Shown in pieces: positions 24,802-32,714 of a stretch of 64,000 nt of DNA. The position numbers and the translations under genes were made by a program. Location of the stretch: contig NZ_JBFAPK010000003.1 of assembly GCF_040676675.1 (NCBI RefSeq), positions 248,001 to 312,000 of the forward strand, read 5' to 3'. Below the pieces are notes generated by a model. It saw nothing but the letters and a program-made list of their open reading frames with translations, had not been told where the DNA came from and ran no database searches. Source of the DNA: JBFAPK01 sp040676675 (GTDB lineage Bacteria; Actinomycetota; Actinomycetes; Mycobacteriales; Micromonosporaceae). The first letter of the stretch is position 1. Each line of letters begins with the position of its first letter.

Positions 24802-26342
24802 CGGTTCTCGAAACCGGGGTGGCCAACCGACTGCCCACCCGCTGGCTGATCCTCGCGGTGGTCTGCCTCGCCCAGCTCGCCGTGCTGCTCGACAGCACCG
24901 TGCTGAACGTGGCCATCCCGGTGCTCGGCACGGAGCTGGGCGCCAGCACCGCCGAGATCCAGTGGACCATCAACTCGTACGCGTTGGTGCAGGCCGGGCT
25001 GCTGCTCACCGCGGGCGGCCTCGCCGACCGGTACGGGCGCAAGCGGGCCCTGCTCGCGGGGCTGGCCCTCTTCGGCGTCGGGTCGCTGGCGGCTGGCCTC
25101 GCGCCGTCGGCCGGCGCACTGGTCGCGGCGCGGGCCGGCATGGGCGTGGGCGGGGCGCTGCTGACCACCAGCACGCTCGCCGTGGTGATGCAGGTCTTCG
25201 ACGCCGACGAACGGCCGCGCGCGATCGGCGTCTGGGCGGCCGTGAACGCGCTCGGCTTCGCGGCCGGCCCGCCGATCGGCGGTCTGCTGCTCGCCCACTT
25301 CTGGTGGGGCGCGATCTTCCTGGTGAACCTGCCGGTGGTGGCGCTCGGGCTGGTCGCGGCCTGGGCGCTGCTGCCCGAGTCGCGGGGCCCGGCCGCCGGG
25401 CGCCCCGACCTCGGCGGCGCGGCGCTCTCCACCGCGGGAATGTCCGCCCTGGTCTACGCCATCATCTCCGGGCCCGGACACGGCTGGCTCTCCGCGCACG
25501 TCCTCCTGCCGGCCGGTGCGGGCGCGCTGCTGCTCGCCGCCTTCGCCGGCTGGGAGCGGCGGGTCCGGCACCCCATGCTCGACCTGGACTTCTTCCGCAA
25601 CCGGGGCTTCGTCGGCGCGATCTCCGGGGTCGTACTGGTCACCTTCGGCAGCGCCGGGGCGCTCTTCCTGCTCACCCAGCAGCTCCAGTTCGTCCGCGGG
25701 TACGAGCCCTGGGAGGCCGGGCTGCGCACCGCGCCGTTCGCGCTCAGCGTGGTCCTGCTCAACTTCGCCGGGGTGTCCACCCGGGCGATCCGGGCGCTCG
25801 GCGTACCGCTCGCCATCGCCGCCGGAATGTCGCTCTTCGCGGCCGGCCTCGTGGTGGTCGCCCGCAGCGCCCTCGACGGGTACGGCGGGCTGCTGGCCGG
25901 GCTGATCCTGATGGGGGCGGGCTGCGCGCTGGCCAACCCGGCGATCGTGGCGGCGGTGATGGGCGCGATCCCGGCCGACCGGGCCGGCACCGGGGCCGGC
26001 ATCGACGGCACCCTGTCCGAGGTGGGCAGCGGCCTCGGCGTGGCCGTACTGGGCGCGGTGATGAACGCCCGCTTCGTCGCGCTGCTGCCCGGTACGGCGG
26101 CCGGCGCGGCCTCGTTCCCGGACGCCCTGGCCGCCGTCCACGGCGGTACCGGGCGCGCCGAGGTGACCGAGGCGTTCGTCGCGGGGCTGGCGGCCGGCCA
26201 GCTCGTGGGCGCCGCCGCGGTCCTCGCCGGCGCCTGCCTCGCCGCGCTGCTGCTGCACCGGGCCCGGCGCCCGGGCGCGGCCCCGCGCGAACTGGCCGCG
26301 CCCGTCCCACCGGCCGACGCGACGCACCGACGTCCGGACTGA
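24798..26342 (+). CDS. MFS exporter of the 14-helix drug:H+ antiporter type, probable siderophore exporter
   Basis: 514 residues with about 14 hydrophobic helices. Family motifs: LDSTVLNVAIPVLG in helix 1, GGLADRYGRKRALLAG between helices 2 and 3, and the motif C-like GPPIGGLLL. It is the last gene of the siderophore operon with an ATGA overlap, so export of the finished siderophore is the likely job (inference from position). The C-terminal 25 residues are Pro/Ala/Arg-rich. Confidence 0.9.
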   Translation: MTVLETGVANRLPTRWLILAVVCLAQLAVLLDSTVLNVAIPVLGTELGASTAEIQWTINSYALVQAGLLLTAGGLADRYGRKRALLAGLALFGVGSLAAGLAPSAGALVAARAGMGVGGALLTTSTLAVVMQVFDADERPRAIGVWAAVNALGFAAGPPIGGLLLAHFWWGAIFLVNLPVVALGLVAAWALLPESRGPAAGRPDLGGAALSTAGMSALVYAIISGPGHGWLSAHVLLPAGAGALLLAAFAGWERRVRHPMLDLDFFRNRGFVGAISGVVLVTFGSAGALFLLTQQLQFVRGYEPWEAGLRTAPFALSVVLLNFAGVSTRAIRALGVPLAIAAGMSLFAAGLVVVARSALDGYGGLLAGLILMGAGCALANPAIVAAVMGAIPADRAGTGAGIDGTLSEVGSGLGVAVLGAVMNARFVALLPGTAAGAASFPDALAAVHGGTGRAEVTEAFVAGLAAGQLVGAAAVLAGACLAALLLHRARRPGAAPRELAAPVPPADATHRRPD

Positions 26343-26375
26343 CGCGTCCCGCGCGGCGAGCACCCCGCCACCGTC

Positions 26376-26421
26376 TTGACTGATCAACCGATTTCTATAG
26401 TGTTACGGGAGAGCGCTCTCC
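26376..26421 (+). promoter_or_regulatory. Promoter-like motifs and LacI-type operator for the GH3 gene
   Basis: TTGACT at 26376 and TATAGT at 26396 resemble -35 and -10 boxes but are only 14 bases apart; TAGTGT at 26398 gives 16. Just downstream is a perfect 14-base palindrome, GGAGAGCGCTCTCC (26408-26421), of the GAGCGCTC class bound by LacI-family sugar repressors such as CebR in actinomycetes. It lies 91 bases before the ATG. Confidence 0.65.
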
Positions 26422-26512
26422 AAACCCCCGTCGACCCGGCAGCGGGTCGTCGTCCCCTCGCGCCGACCCCGCCGCCGGTGCCGGGACCCGCTGCCCCCAC
26501 CTGGGAGCGACC

Positions 26513-29500
26513 ATGTTCTCCAGCAGATCCCCCGGCCGCCCAACCACCCGTCTCCGCTCGCGCGGCCGCAGCCTCGCCGTCCTCGTCGGACTCGTCGTCG
26601 TCGCGCTGCTCACCGGCTATCCGAACGCGACCGTGCCGCCCGCCCACGCGGCCGGCGTGCTGCTCTCGCAGGGCAAAACCGTCACCGCCTCGTCGGTCGA
26701 GAACGCCGGCACGCCCGCCTCGGCCGCCGTCGACGGCAACCCCGGCACCCGCTGGGCCAGCCAGTTCACCGACCCGCAGTGGCTCCAGGTCGACCTGGGC
26801 GCCAGCGCCGACATCGACCGGGTCGTGCTGACCTGGGAGGCGGCGTACGCCACCGCGTTCCAGCTCCAGACCTCGGCCAACGGCTCGACCTGGAGCACGG
26901 TCTACAGCACCACCACCGGCACCGGCGGCACCCAGGACCTCACCGTCACCGGCACCGGCCGGTACGTGCGGATCTACGGCACCGCGCGGGCCACCGGGTA
27001 CGGCTACTCGCTCTGGGAGTTCCAGGTCTACGGCACCCAGAGCGGCGGCCCCGGCGGCGGTGGCCCCGGCACCGTCATCTCCGAGTTCAAGCCGGTCTCG
27101 GCCTCCTCCTGGGAGGGCGGCAACGCCCCGGCGGCGGCCCTCGACGGGCGGACCACCACCCGCTGGTCCAGCCAGTTCGCCGATCCGCAGTGGCTCCAGG
27201 TCGACCTCGGCGGCACCGCCAGCATCACCGGGGTCACGCTGAACTGGGAGGCCGCGTACGCGAAGGCGTACCGGATCGAGGTCTCCGCCGACGGCGCCAG
27301 CTGGAACAGCGTCTACTCCACCGCCGACGGTCGCGGCGGCGTCGAGCGGCTCACCGTCACCGGCACCGGCCGCTACGTGCGCTTCTACGGCACCGCGCGG
27401 GCCACCGGGTACGGCTACTCGCTCTGGGAGTTCCAGATCTCCGGTACGGTCGACAGCAGCGCGACCACGCCGCCGATGCTCTCCGGGCCGACCCGCCCGC
27501 CGGGCACCACCGGACAGTTCGCCCTCAACGCCCCGGCCGACGGCGCGATGGTCACCACCACCCGCCGGCCCGCGCTGAGCTGGGCCGCCGTCGGCGGCGC
27601 GAGCCGCTACCAGGTCTGGATCAACATCAGCCGGACCGACTACGACTTCACCGCCGCCGGCAACCTCATCGACCTCTACACCAAGGTCGCCGAGCCGACC
27701 GGCACCAGCTACACGCCGAGCTGGGACCTGCCGGACCGGTGGACCTACAAGTGGTACGTCGTGGCGGTCACCGGCGGCGGCACCAGCACCTCGAACATCC
27801 GCCGGTTCAGCGTCTACGTGCCGACGCTGAGCACCGTCGCCGACGGCGTACGGATCGTCAACGGCAGCCGGGACCTCAACAAGAACGGCACCATCGAGCC
27901 GTACGAGGACTGGCGGCAGCCCGTCGAGACGCGGGTGAACGACCTGCTCGGTCGGATGACGACCGAGGAGAAGGCGTACCAGATGTTCTACAACGCCCAG
28001 CAGTTCCCGCAGTCGGGCTGGCACTTCGGCCCGGCCGAGGCGCAGGACCTGCACAACACGCTGCTGGCGTCGAGCGGCACCCGGCTGGGCATCCCGTTCA
28101 TCTCGGCCGGCGACACGATCCACGGCTACAAGACGACGTACCCGACCCAGAGCGCGCTCGCCGCGGCCCGTGACTACGCGCTCGACTACAAGCTCGGCGA
28201 CATGCAGCGGCGCGAGCAGCTGGAGGTCGGCACCCGGGGCGTGCTCGGGCCGCTCGCGGAGGTCGGCACCAAGGTGCTCTACCCCCGCATCCAGGAGGGC
28301 AACGGCGAGAACGCCGACGTCGCCGCGGCCCAGGTACGCGCGCTGGTCGCGGGGCTGCAGGGCGGCCCGGAGCTGAACCCGCGCTCGGTGCTCGCCACCG
28401 TGAAGCACTGGCCGGGCGAGGGCGCCGGCGGCGAGGCCCTGATCGTCTACGACGGGGTCACCATCAAGTACCACATGATCCCGTTCCGGGCCGCGATGGA
28501 GGCGGGCGCCGTCAACATCATGCCCGGGTACGCGGGCAGCTCCTTCCTCGACCCGGGCGGTCCGGGCGCGGGGGACAGCGCGAAGATCCTCGCCTACCTG
28601 CGGCAGAACCTCGGGTACACCGGGCTCATCACCACCGACTGGCTCCCCTCGGGCTCCTGGGTGGGCGCCGCCAAGGCCGGCTCGGACGTGATGGGCGGCG
28701 CCGACCCCGGCGCGGCCGGCTTCTCGATCGCCACCTTCGTCGCCAACGTGCCGCTGTCGCGCATCGACGACGCGGTCCGCCGGGTGCTACGACTGAAGTT
28801 CCAGCTCGGGCTCTTCGAGAACCCGTACGGCGACCCGGTCAACGGGCCGTACCGCTTCCACACGCCGGCGTACACGGCCCTGGCCAACCAGGCGTCGCGC
28901 GAGTCGATGACGCTGCTCAAGAACAACGGTGTGCTGCCGATGCGGCTCGCGGCCGGCGACAACATCGTGGTGGCCGGACCGCGCGCCACCGACACCACCG
29001 CCTGCTGCATCTGGACCAGCTACTTCCACCAGGAATACGGCTCGCAGACCATCCTCGACGCGATCAGATCGAGGGCGAGCCGGGCCGGGGTCAACGTCTA
29101 CCAGGACACCGGACCGGCACCGAAGCTCGCGGTCGTGGCGGTGGGGGAGTCGTCGTACACGCACGCGACGAACTGGGTGAAGGAGCAGCCGTACCTGCCG
29201 CCGGACCAACTGTCGATCATTCAGAACTTCCAGCGGCAGGGGATACCCGTCGTGGTGGTGCTGGTGCTGCCCCGGCCGTACGTCATCACCGAGTGGAACA
29301 GCCTGGCCAGCGCGATCGTGGTCACCTACCGGGGCGGTGAGGAGATGGGGCCGGCCCTGGCCAGCCTGCTCTTCGGCGACTACGCGCCGAGCGGCAAGCT
29401 GCCCTGGCAACTGCCGCGCAACCTCACCGACGTGCTCCGGGCCGGTGGCACCGACGTACCGGCCGACGCCACGGAGAGCTGGGACCTGCCGTACGACCTG

Positions 29501-29620
29501 GGTGCCACCGCCGCCCAACGTACGGAGATCCGGGCGAGAATCGACGCCGGCCAGCCGGTACCCACCAACTACGGCAACCCCCTCTACCCCTACGGCGCCG
29601 GCCTGACCGGCTGGAGCTAG
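26513..29620 (+). CDS. Secreted GH3 glycosidase with two N-terminal F5/8C (CBM32-like) domains
   Basis: 1035 residues: signal peptide about 1-47, two discoidin-like sugar-binding domains (about 50-176 and 186-313), a fibronectin III-like segment (about 325-440), then the two-domain GH3 catalytic part. GH3 signs are VKHWPGEG and the nucleophile Asp709 in LITTDW. The late SYTHATNWVKEQP region may hold the acid/base. Beta-glucosidase or a related exo-glycosidase is likely; the exact sugar is open. GGGAG precedes the ATG. The two binding domains share an 84-base segment that is nearly identical. A LacI-type operator lies upstream, and a long palindromic repeat starts 30 bases after the stop. Confidence 0.93.
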   Translation: MFSSRSPGRPTTRLRSRGRSLAVLVGLVVVALLTGYPNATVPPAHAAGVLLSQGKTVTASSVENAGTPASAAVDGNPGTRWASQFTDPQWLQVDLGASADIDRVVLTWEAAYATAFQLQTSANGSTWSTVYSTTTGTGGTQDLTVTGTGRYVRIYGTARATGYGYSLWEFQVYGTQSGGPGGGGPGTVISEFKPVSASSWEGGNAPAAALDGRTTTRWSSQFADPQWLQVDLGGTASITGVTLNWEAAYAKAYRIEVSADGASWNSVYSTADGRGGVERLTVTGTGRYVRFYGTARATGYGYSLWEFQISGTVDSSATTPPMLSGPTRPPGTTGQFALNAPADGAMVTTTRRPALSWAAVGGASRYQVWINISRTDYDFTAAGNLIDLYTKVAEPTGTSYTPSWDLPDRWTYKWYVVAVTGGGTSTSNIRRFSVYVPTLSTVADGVRIVNGSRDLNKNGTIEPYEDWRQPVETRVNDLLGRMTTEEKAYQMFYNAQQFPQSGWHFGPAEAQDLHNTLLASSGTRLGIPFISAGDTIHGYKTTYPTQSALAAARDYALDYKLGDMQRREQLEVGTRGVLGPLAEVGTKVLYPRIQEGNGENADVAAAQVRALVAGLQGGPELNPRSVLATVKHWPGEGAGGEALIVYDGVTIKYHMIPFRAAMEAGAVNIMPGYAGSSFLDPGGPGAGDSAKILAYLRQNLGYTGLITTDWLPSGSWVGAAKAGSDVMGGADPGAAGFSIATFVANVPLSRIDDAVRRVLRLKFQLGLFENPYGDPVNGPYRFHTPAYTALANQASRESMTLLKNNGVLPMRLAAGDNIVVAGPRATDTTACCIWTSYFHQEYGSQTILDAIRSRASRAGVNVYQDTGPAPKLAVVAVGESSYTHATNWVKEQPYLPPDQLSIIQNFQRQGIPVVVVLVLPRPYVITEWNSLASAIVVTYRGGEEMGPALASLLFGDYAPSGKLPWQLPRNLTDVLRAGGTDVPADATESWDLPYDLGATAAQRTEIRARIDAGQPVPTNYGNPLYPYGAGLTGWS

Positions 29621-29650
29621 CCTCGTCCGCGTCCCTCTCCGCCGATCGTC

Positions 29651-29720
29651 CCCCGTCGATCTAGGGCAAATCCCTGCTAGTGGATCTCCAATCACCACGA
29701 TTTGCCCTAGATCGACGGGG
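29651..29720. repeat. Palindromic interspersed repeat, copy 1
   Basis: Perfect 22-base arms (29651-29672 and 29699-29720; inner arm CTAGGGCAAATC) around a 26-base spacer. The spacer and inner arms match copy 2 at 31652-31723 (three spacer differences), but the outer eight bases of each arm differ while staying self-complementary. It lies after the GH3 stop and could also end transcription. Confidence 0.88.
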
Positions 29721-29746
29721 TGTCCGCACGAGTCACCGGAGGCGCC

Positions 29747-30052
29747 ATGCTGTTCCTCGTCGTCGCGTACGACCATCCCGGACCGGTGGGGCGCGAGCGC
29801 CGTGCCGCCGCCCGCGAGCGGCACCTGGCCCAGGCCGCGATGAGCCTCGGGGTACGGGCCGTCTACGGCGCGACGATCCTCGACGACGACGGCGAGATGG
29901 TCGGCTCCATGCTGGTGATGGAGGCCGCCAGCCGCGACGAGCTGGACGCCTGGCTGCGCGTCGAGCCCTACGTCGTCGAGGACGTCTGGCAGCGGGTGAG
30001 CGTCCACCCGTGCCACGTGCCACCGGCCTTCCGGAAGCCGGCGCCGGCCTGA
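29747..30052 (+). CDS. YciI-family small protein
   Basis: 101 residues with the YCII fold signature: LFLVVAYDHPG at the start and RERHLAQAA with the conserved His. Cellular role is undefined; family members are dimeric and sometimes enzyme domains. ATG at 29747 is preferred over the in-frame GTG at 29720 because GGAGG sits right before it and the GTG lies in the end of the palindromic repeat. It stands alone between that repeat and a 316-base gap. Confidence 0.82.
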   Translation: MLFLVVAYDHPGPVGRERRAAARERHLAQAAMSLGVRAVYGATILDDDGEMVGSMLVMEAASRDELDAWLRVEPYVVEDVWQRVSVHPCHVPPAFRKPAPA

Positions 30053-30368
30053 CACTCCCCCCACGGTCCGGCAACTCGGGTGGTCAGCTGGTGCGGCTCA
30101 GGTGTCGTACCGGCCGCCCGTCGATCCGGGCTGCGGTGCGTGCTGGACCGAAATCACCCTTCTGCTTCGGGCGGTGGGGGAGTCGACAATTGGGTGGGTC
30201 GGATTTCGACCGACATCCGGCTCCACGGGGCGTCCCGTAAACGCACGACGGGAAAAGACGGCGGACGGTCGAATAGCGTTTGCCCATCCGAACAGGGCGA
30301 TGCCGAATCTGTTCGCCATTGGCGAGGGCATCGCCCGATCAGGTTCCCCGAACGGAAAGGGATGAAGG
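30053..30368. other. Gene-free interval
   Basis: About 316 bases without a credible ORF between the YciI gene and the crystallin-like gene. It is less GC-rich towards its right end, which should hold the promoter of the secreted protein. A short dyad (GTCGG/CCGAC, around 30198-30214) is visible; nothing else stands out. Confidence 0.5.
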
Positions 30369-30737
30369 ATGCGCAGGAAGAATTCGGCTCTCCGTACCCT
30401 GGCCACGGTGGCTGGCGTGATGACCATCTCGCTGGCGGCGTTCGCCACCCCCGCCCAGGCCGCGGACGTGCAGTGGGCGACCCTCTACGAGCACGCCAAC
30501 GGGCTCGGCCAGACGTACAACGTCTTCGGGCCGGCGCCGTGCGGCGGCAACCTCGTCAACATCCCGACGTGGTTCAACGACAAGACCTCCTCCGTACGGG
30601 TGCACGTGCCCGGCTGCTGGATCGACCTGTACGAGCACTCGGGCGGGCAGGGTCTGCGGTGGACGGCCAACTACGAGAACAACCAGCCGGTCGCCGTCCC
30701 GCTCTGGTTCAACGACAAGGCGTCCTCGTTCAAGTAG
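30369..30737 (+). CDS. Secreted beta-gamma-crystallin-like protein
   Basis: 122 residues: signal peptide about 1-31 (cut near AQAAD), then one beta-gamma-crystallin domain of about 90 residues made of two Greek-key motifs. Each motif ends in a calcium double-clamp sequence, NDKTSS and NDKASS, and each begins with an LYEH segment (TLYEHANGLGQ, DLYEHSGGQGL). Two Cys may form a disulphide outside the cell. Related bacterial proteins bind calcium, act as surface or spore proteins, or inhibit proteases; which applies here is unknown. The start at 30369 follows AAAGGGATGAAGG. Confidence 0.88.
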   Translation: MRRKNSALRTLATVAGVMTISLAAFATPAQAADVQWATLYEHANGLGQTYNVFGPAPCGGNLVNIPTWFNDKTSSVRVHVPGCWIDLYEHSGGQGLRWTANYENNQPVAVPLWFNDKASSFK

Positions 30738-30901
30738 TCGACGCGTACAAATAGCTCGCCCCGCAGCTCAACCTCGGGGTCCGGCACAATTCCCGCGTGC
30801 CGGACCCCGCGATGCCATGCCTTGTCCAGTTTCCGGGACTACCGGCGGAGGCGCGGGCGGATAGGCTCTCCCCGCCTGCGCCGAGCAACTGGAGGAATCG
30901 C

Positions 30902-31666
30902 ATGGGGGCGAAGACCGCCCTGCTGGCGTTTGCCGACGGAGATATTCGCCGAGCCCTGCTCGGGCCGGCGCCGGCCTCGCGCGAGGAGACCGAGGCAGTC
31001 GTACGTCGAATCCATCCCGGATACTCCGTCGATCCGGGGAAGGACTCCACGCTCCTTGAGGAGGCGTATCCGCCGGACGACGTCACGTACGCGACCGTGC
31101 TGCCCGGCGCGGAACTGTTCTGTACCCGGCGCCTGGTCCTCGACCGCCCCTCCGAACTGCCCGACCATTTGCTTGCGCTGGGCGCCGGCCGGCGCATCCT
31201 CATGCACGGCATGCACTCGGCGGTCGACGGGCTCTGCTTCGCCGTCTGGGAGGACGGTCGGCTGGTCCGTTCGCTCAGCCTCTCGCCGGACAGCGGCATC
31301 ATCGAGAACATCGGCGAGCCGTACGACTTCGAGCGCCCCTACTGGGCCGGCGAGCGCGCGGTCGAACCCGTACCGGGCTGGCCCGACAATGGTCCGTATC
31401 CGTTGCCGTTCCACCCCCTGGAACTCGGCGAGGATGCGCTGCGCGCCCTCTTCGGGTTCGTCATCGAGGGGTACCCGGACCCGGACGACCTCGACGCGGA
31501 GCAGGTCCCCGTCTATGGGTTCCGCGTCACCGACCCGTCCGGCGTCGAGCAGGCCGAGCGCGAGGCGGCGTACGCCCGGGTGCTGGCGATGATGGGCCCG
31601 CCGCGAACCCTGCGCATGGGCCCGGACGGGCGCTGGCAGGAGCCCAGCCCGGGCGCGCCGATCTAG
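30902..31666 (+). CDS. Conserved actinobacterial hypothetical protein (DUF6928-like)
   Basis: 254 residues, soluble, no signal peptide. It opens with MGAKTALLAFADGDI, which I recognise as typical of a family found across actinomycetes and annotated as DUF6928 (moderate certainty). Function unknown. The ATG at 30902 has a perfect GGAGGA site; 35 extra in-frame residues upstream are unlikely to be translated. Its stop codon (31664-31666) lies inside the left arm of palindromic repeat copy 2, so the insertion or recombination that placed the repeat may have set the present C-terminus. Confidence 0.75.
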   Translation: MGAKTALLAFADGDIRRALLGPAPASREETEAVVRRIHPGYSVDPGKDSTLLEEAYPPDDVTYATVLPGAELFCTRRLVLDRPSELPDHLLALGAGRRILMHGMHSAVDGLCFAVWEDGRLVRSLSLSPDSGIIENIGEPYDFERPYWAGERAVEPVPGWPDNGPYPLPFHPLELGEDALRALFGFVIEGYPDPDDLDAEQVPVYGFRVTDPSGVEQAEREAAYARVLAMMGPPRTLRMGPDGRWQEPSPGAPI

Positions 31667-31723
31667 GGCAAATCCCTGCTAGTGGATCCGCAATCACGAC
31701 GATTTGCCCTAGATCGGCGCGCC
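31652..31723. repeat. Palindromic interspersed repeat, copy 2
   Basis: Perfect 23-base arms (31652-31674 and 31701-31723) with a 26-base spacer, same orientation as copy 1 and about 2 kb away. Inner arms and spacer are shared with copy 1; the outer stem (GGCGCGCCG) is different but self-complementary. It contains the stop codon of the preceding gene and abuts a truncated hydrolase gene. Confidence 0.88.
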
Positions 31724-31833
31724 GCGCCGTTCAGATGGACCACCGGAAGGCCGGGCCCACCGGTGTCGGTCACGTACAGTTCGGTGTCCTCGACCGGCAC
31801 CATGCCGGTCCAGGCGGAATGCGTGACAGTCAT
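31724..31833 (-). pseudogene. Truncated alpha/beta-hydrolase, N-terminal fragment only
   Basis: From the ATG at 31833 about 36 residues read like the start of an alpha/beta hydrolase (GMVPVEDTELYVTDTGGPGLP, ending VVHLNG just before the nucleophile half). The frame then runs straight into the right arm of palindromic repeat copy 2 and stops at 31663 with unrelated residues. A full enzyme would have about 280 residues. No catalytic Ser remains. The break coincides with the repeat edge within one or two bases. Confidence 0.72.
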
Positions 31834-31943
31834 GGCTCTCTTCTCTCGGCTTCGGAAGTGGGCGGTGGCGGGTGAGGCCGCCGTAGCAGGGGCGCCGCGC
31901 GCCTCGACGGTCTCGCCGGCCCCGTCGGGCGCTTGACGGTCCA

Positions 31944-32705
31944 TTAGCTGATCTTGCGCCGGTAGATGGCCATGGCCGAGATGTAGGTGACGATGAGGAT
32001 GCCGACGCACCAGGCGAGGGCGATCCAGATGTCGCTGTCCACCGGCTGCCGGGTGAACAGGTCGCGAATCGCGTTGACGATGGCCGTCACCGGCTGGTGC
32101 TCGGCGAAAGCACGCACCGGGCCGGGCATGGTGTCGGTGGGTACGAATGCCGAACTGACGAACGGCAGGAAGATGAGCGGGTAGGAGAACCCGCTCGCCC
32201 CGTCGACGGACTTGGCGGTGAGGCCGGGGATGACGGCCAGCCAGGTCAGCGCGAGGGTGAACAGGATCAGGATGCCGGCCACCGCGAGCCAGGCGAGCAC
32301 TCCGGCGGCCGAGCGGAAGCCCATGAGGAGGGCGACGACCACGACGACCACGAGCGAGATGAGGTTGGCGACGAGCGAGGTCAGCACGTGCGCCCACAGC
32401 ACGGACGACCGTGCGATCGGCATGGACTGGAATCGCTCGAAGATTCCGCTCTTCATGTCCAGGAATAGCCGGAACGCCGTGTAGGCGATGCCCGAGGCGA
32501 TCGTGATGAGCAGGATGCCGGGCAGCAGGTAGTTCACGTACGAGTCGGGTCCCGCGTTGATCGCGCCGCCGAGCACGTAGACGAACAGCAGCATCATGGC
32601 GATCGGCGTGATCGCGGTGGTGATGATGGTGTCGACGCTGCGGGTGACGTGCGTCAGGGATCGGCCCAACAGGACGGCGGTGTCGCTGAGGAAGTGCTTG
32701 GTCAT
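31944..32705 (-). CDS. ABC-2 type exporter permease (DrrB-like)
   Basis: 253 residues with six hydrophobic helices and the ABC-2 pattern: NYLLPGILLITIASGIAYTAFRL, then GIFERFQSMPIARSS, and FVSSAFVPTDTMP in the last outer loop. It pairs with the ATPase gene 9 bases upstream as a drug- or lipid-type exporter resembling daunorubicin-resistance DrrAB. Substrate unknown. Followed after about 110 bases by the hydrolase fragment. Confidence 0.92.
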   Translation of the reverse strand: MTKHFLSDTAVLLGRSLTHVTRSVDTIITTAITPIAMMLLFVYVLGGAINAGPDSYVNYLLPGILLITIASGIAYTAFRLFLDMKSGIFERFQSMPIARSSVLWAHVLTSLVANLISLVVVVVVALLMGFRSAAGVLAWLAVAGILILFTLALTWLAVIPGLTAKSVDGASGFSYPLIFLPFVSSAFVPTDTMPGPVRAFAEHQPVTAIVNAIRDLFTRQPVDSDIWIALAWCVGILIVTYISAMAIYRRKIS

Positions 32706-32714
32706 CGTCGTTCC

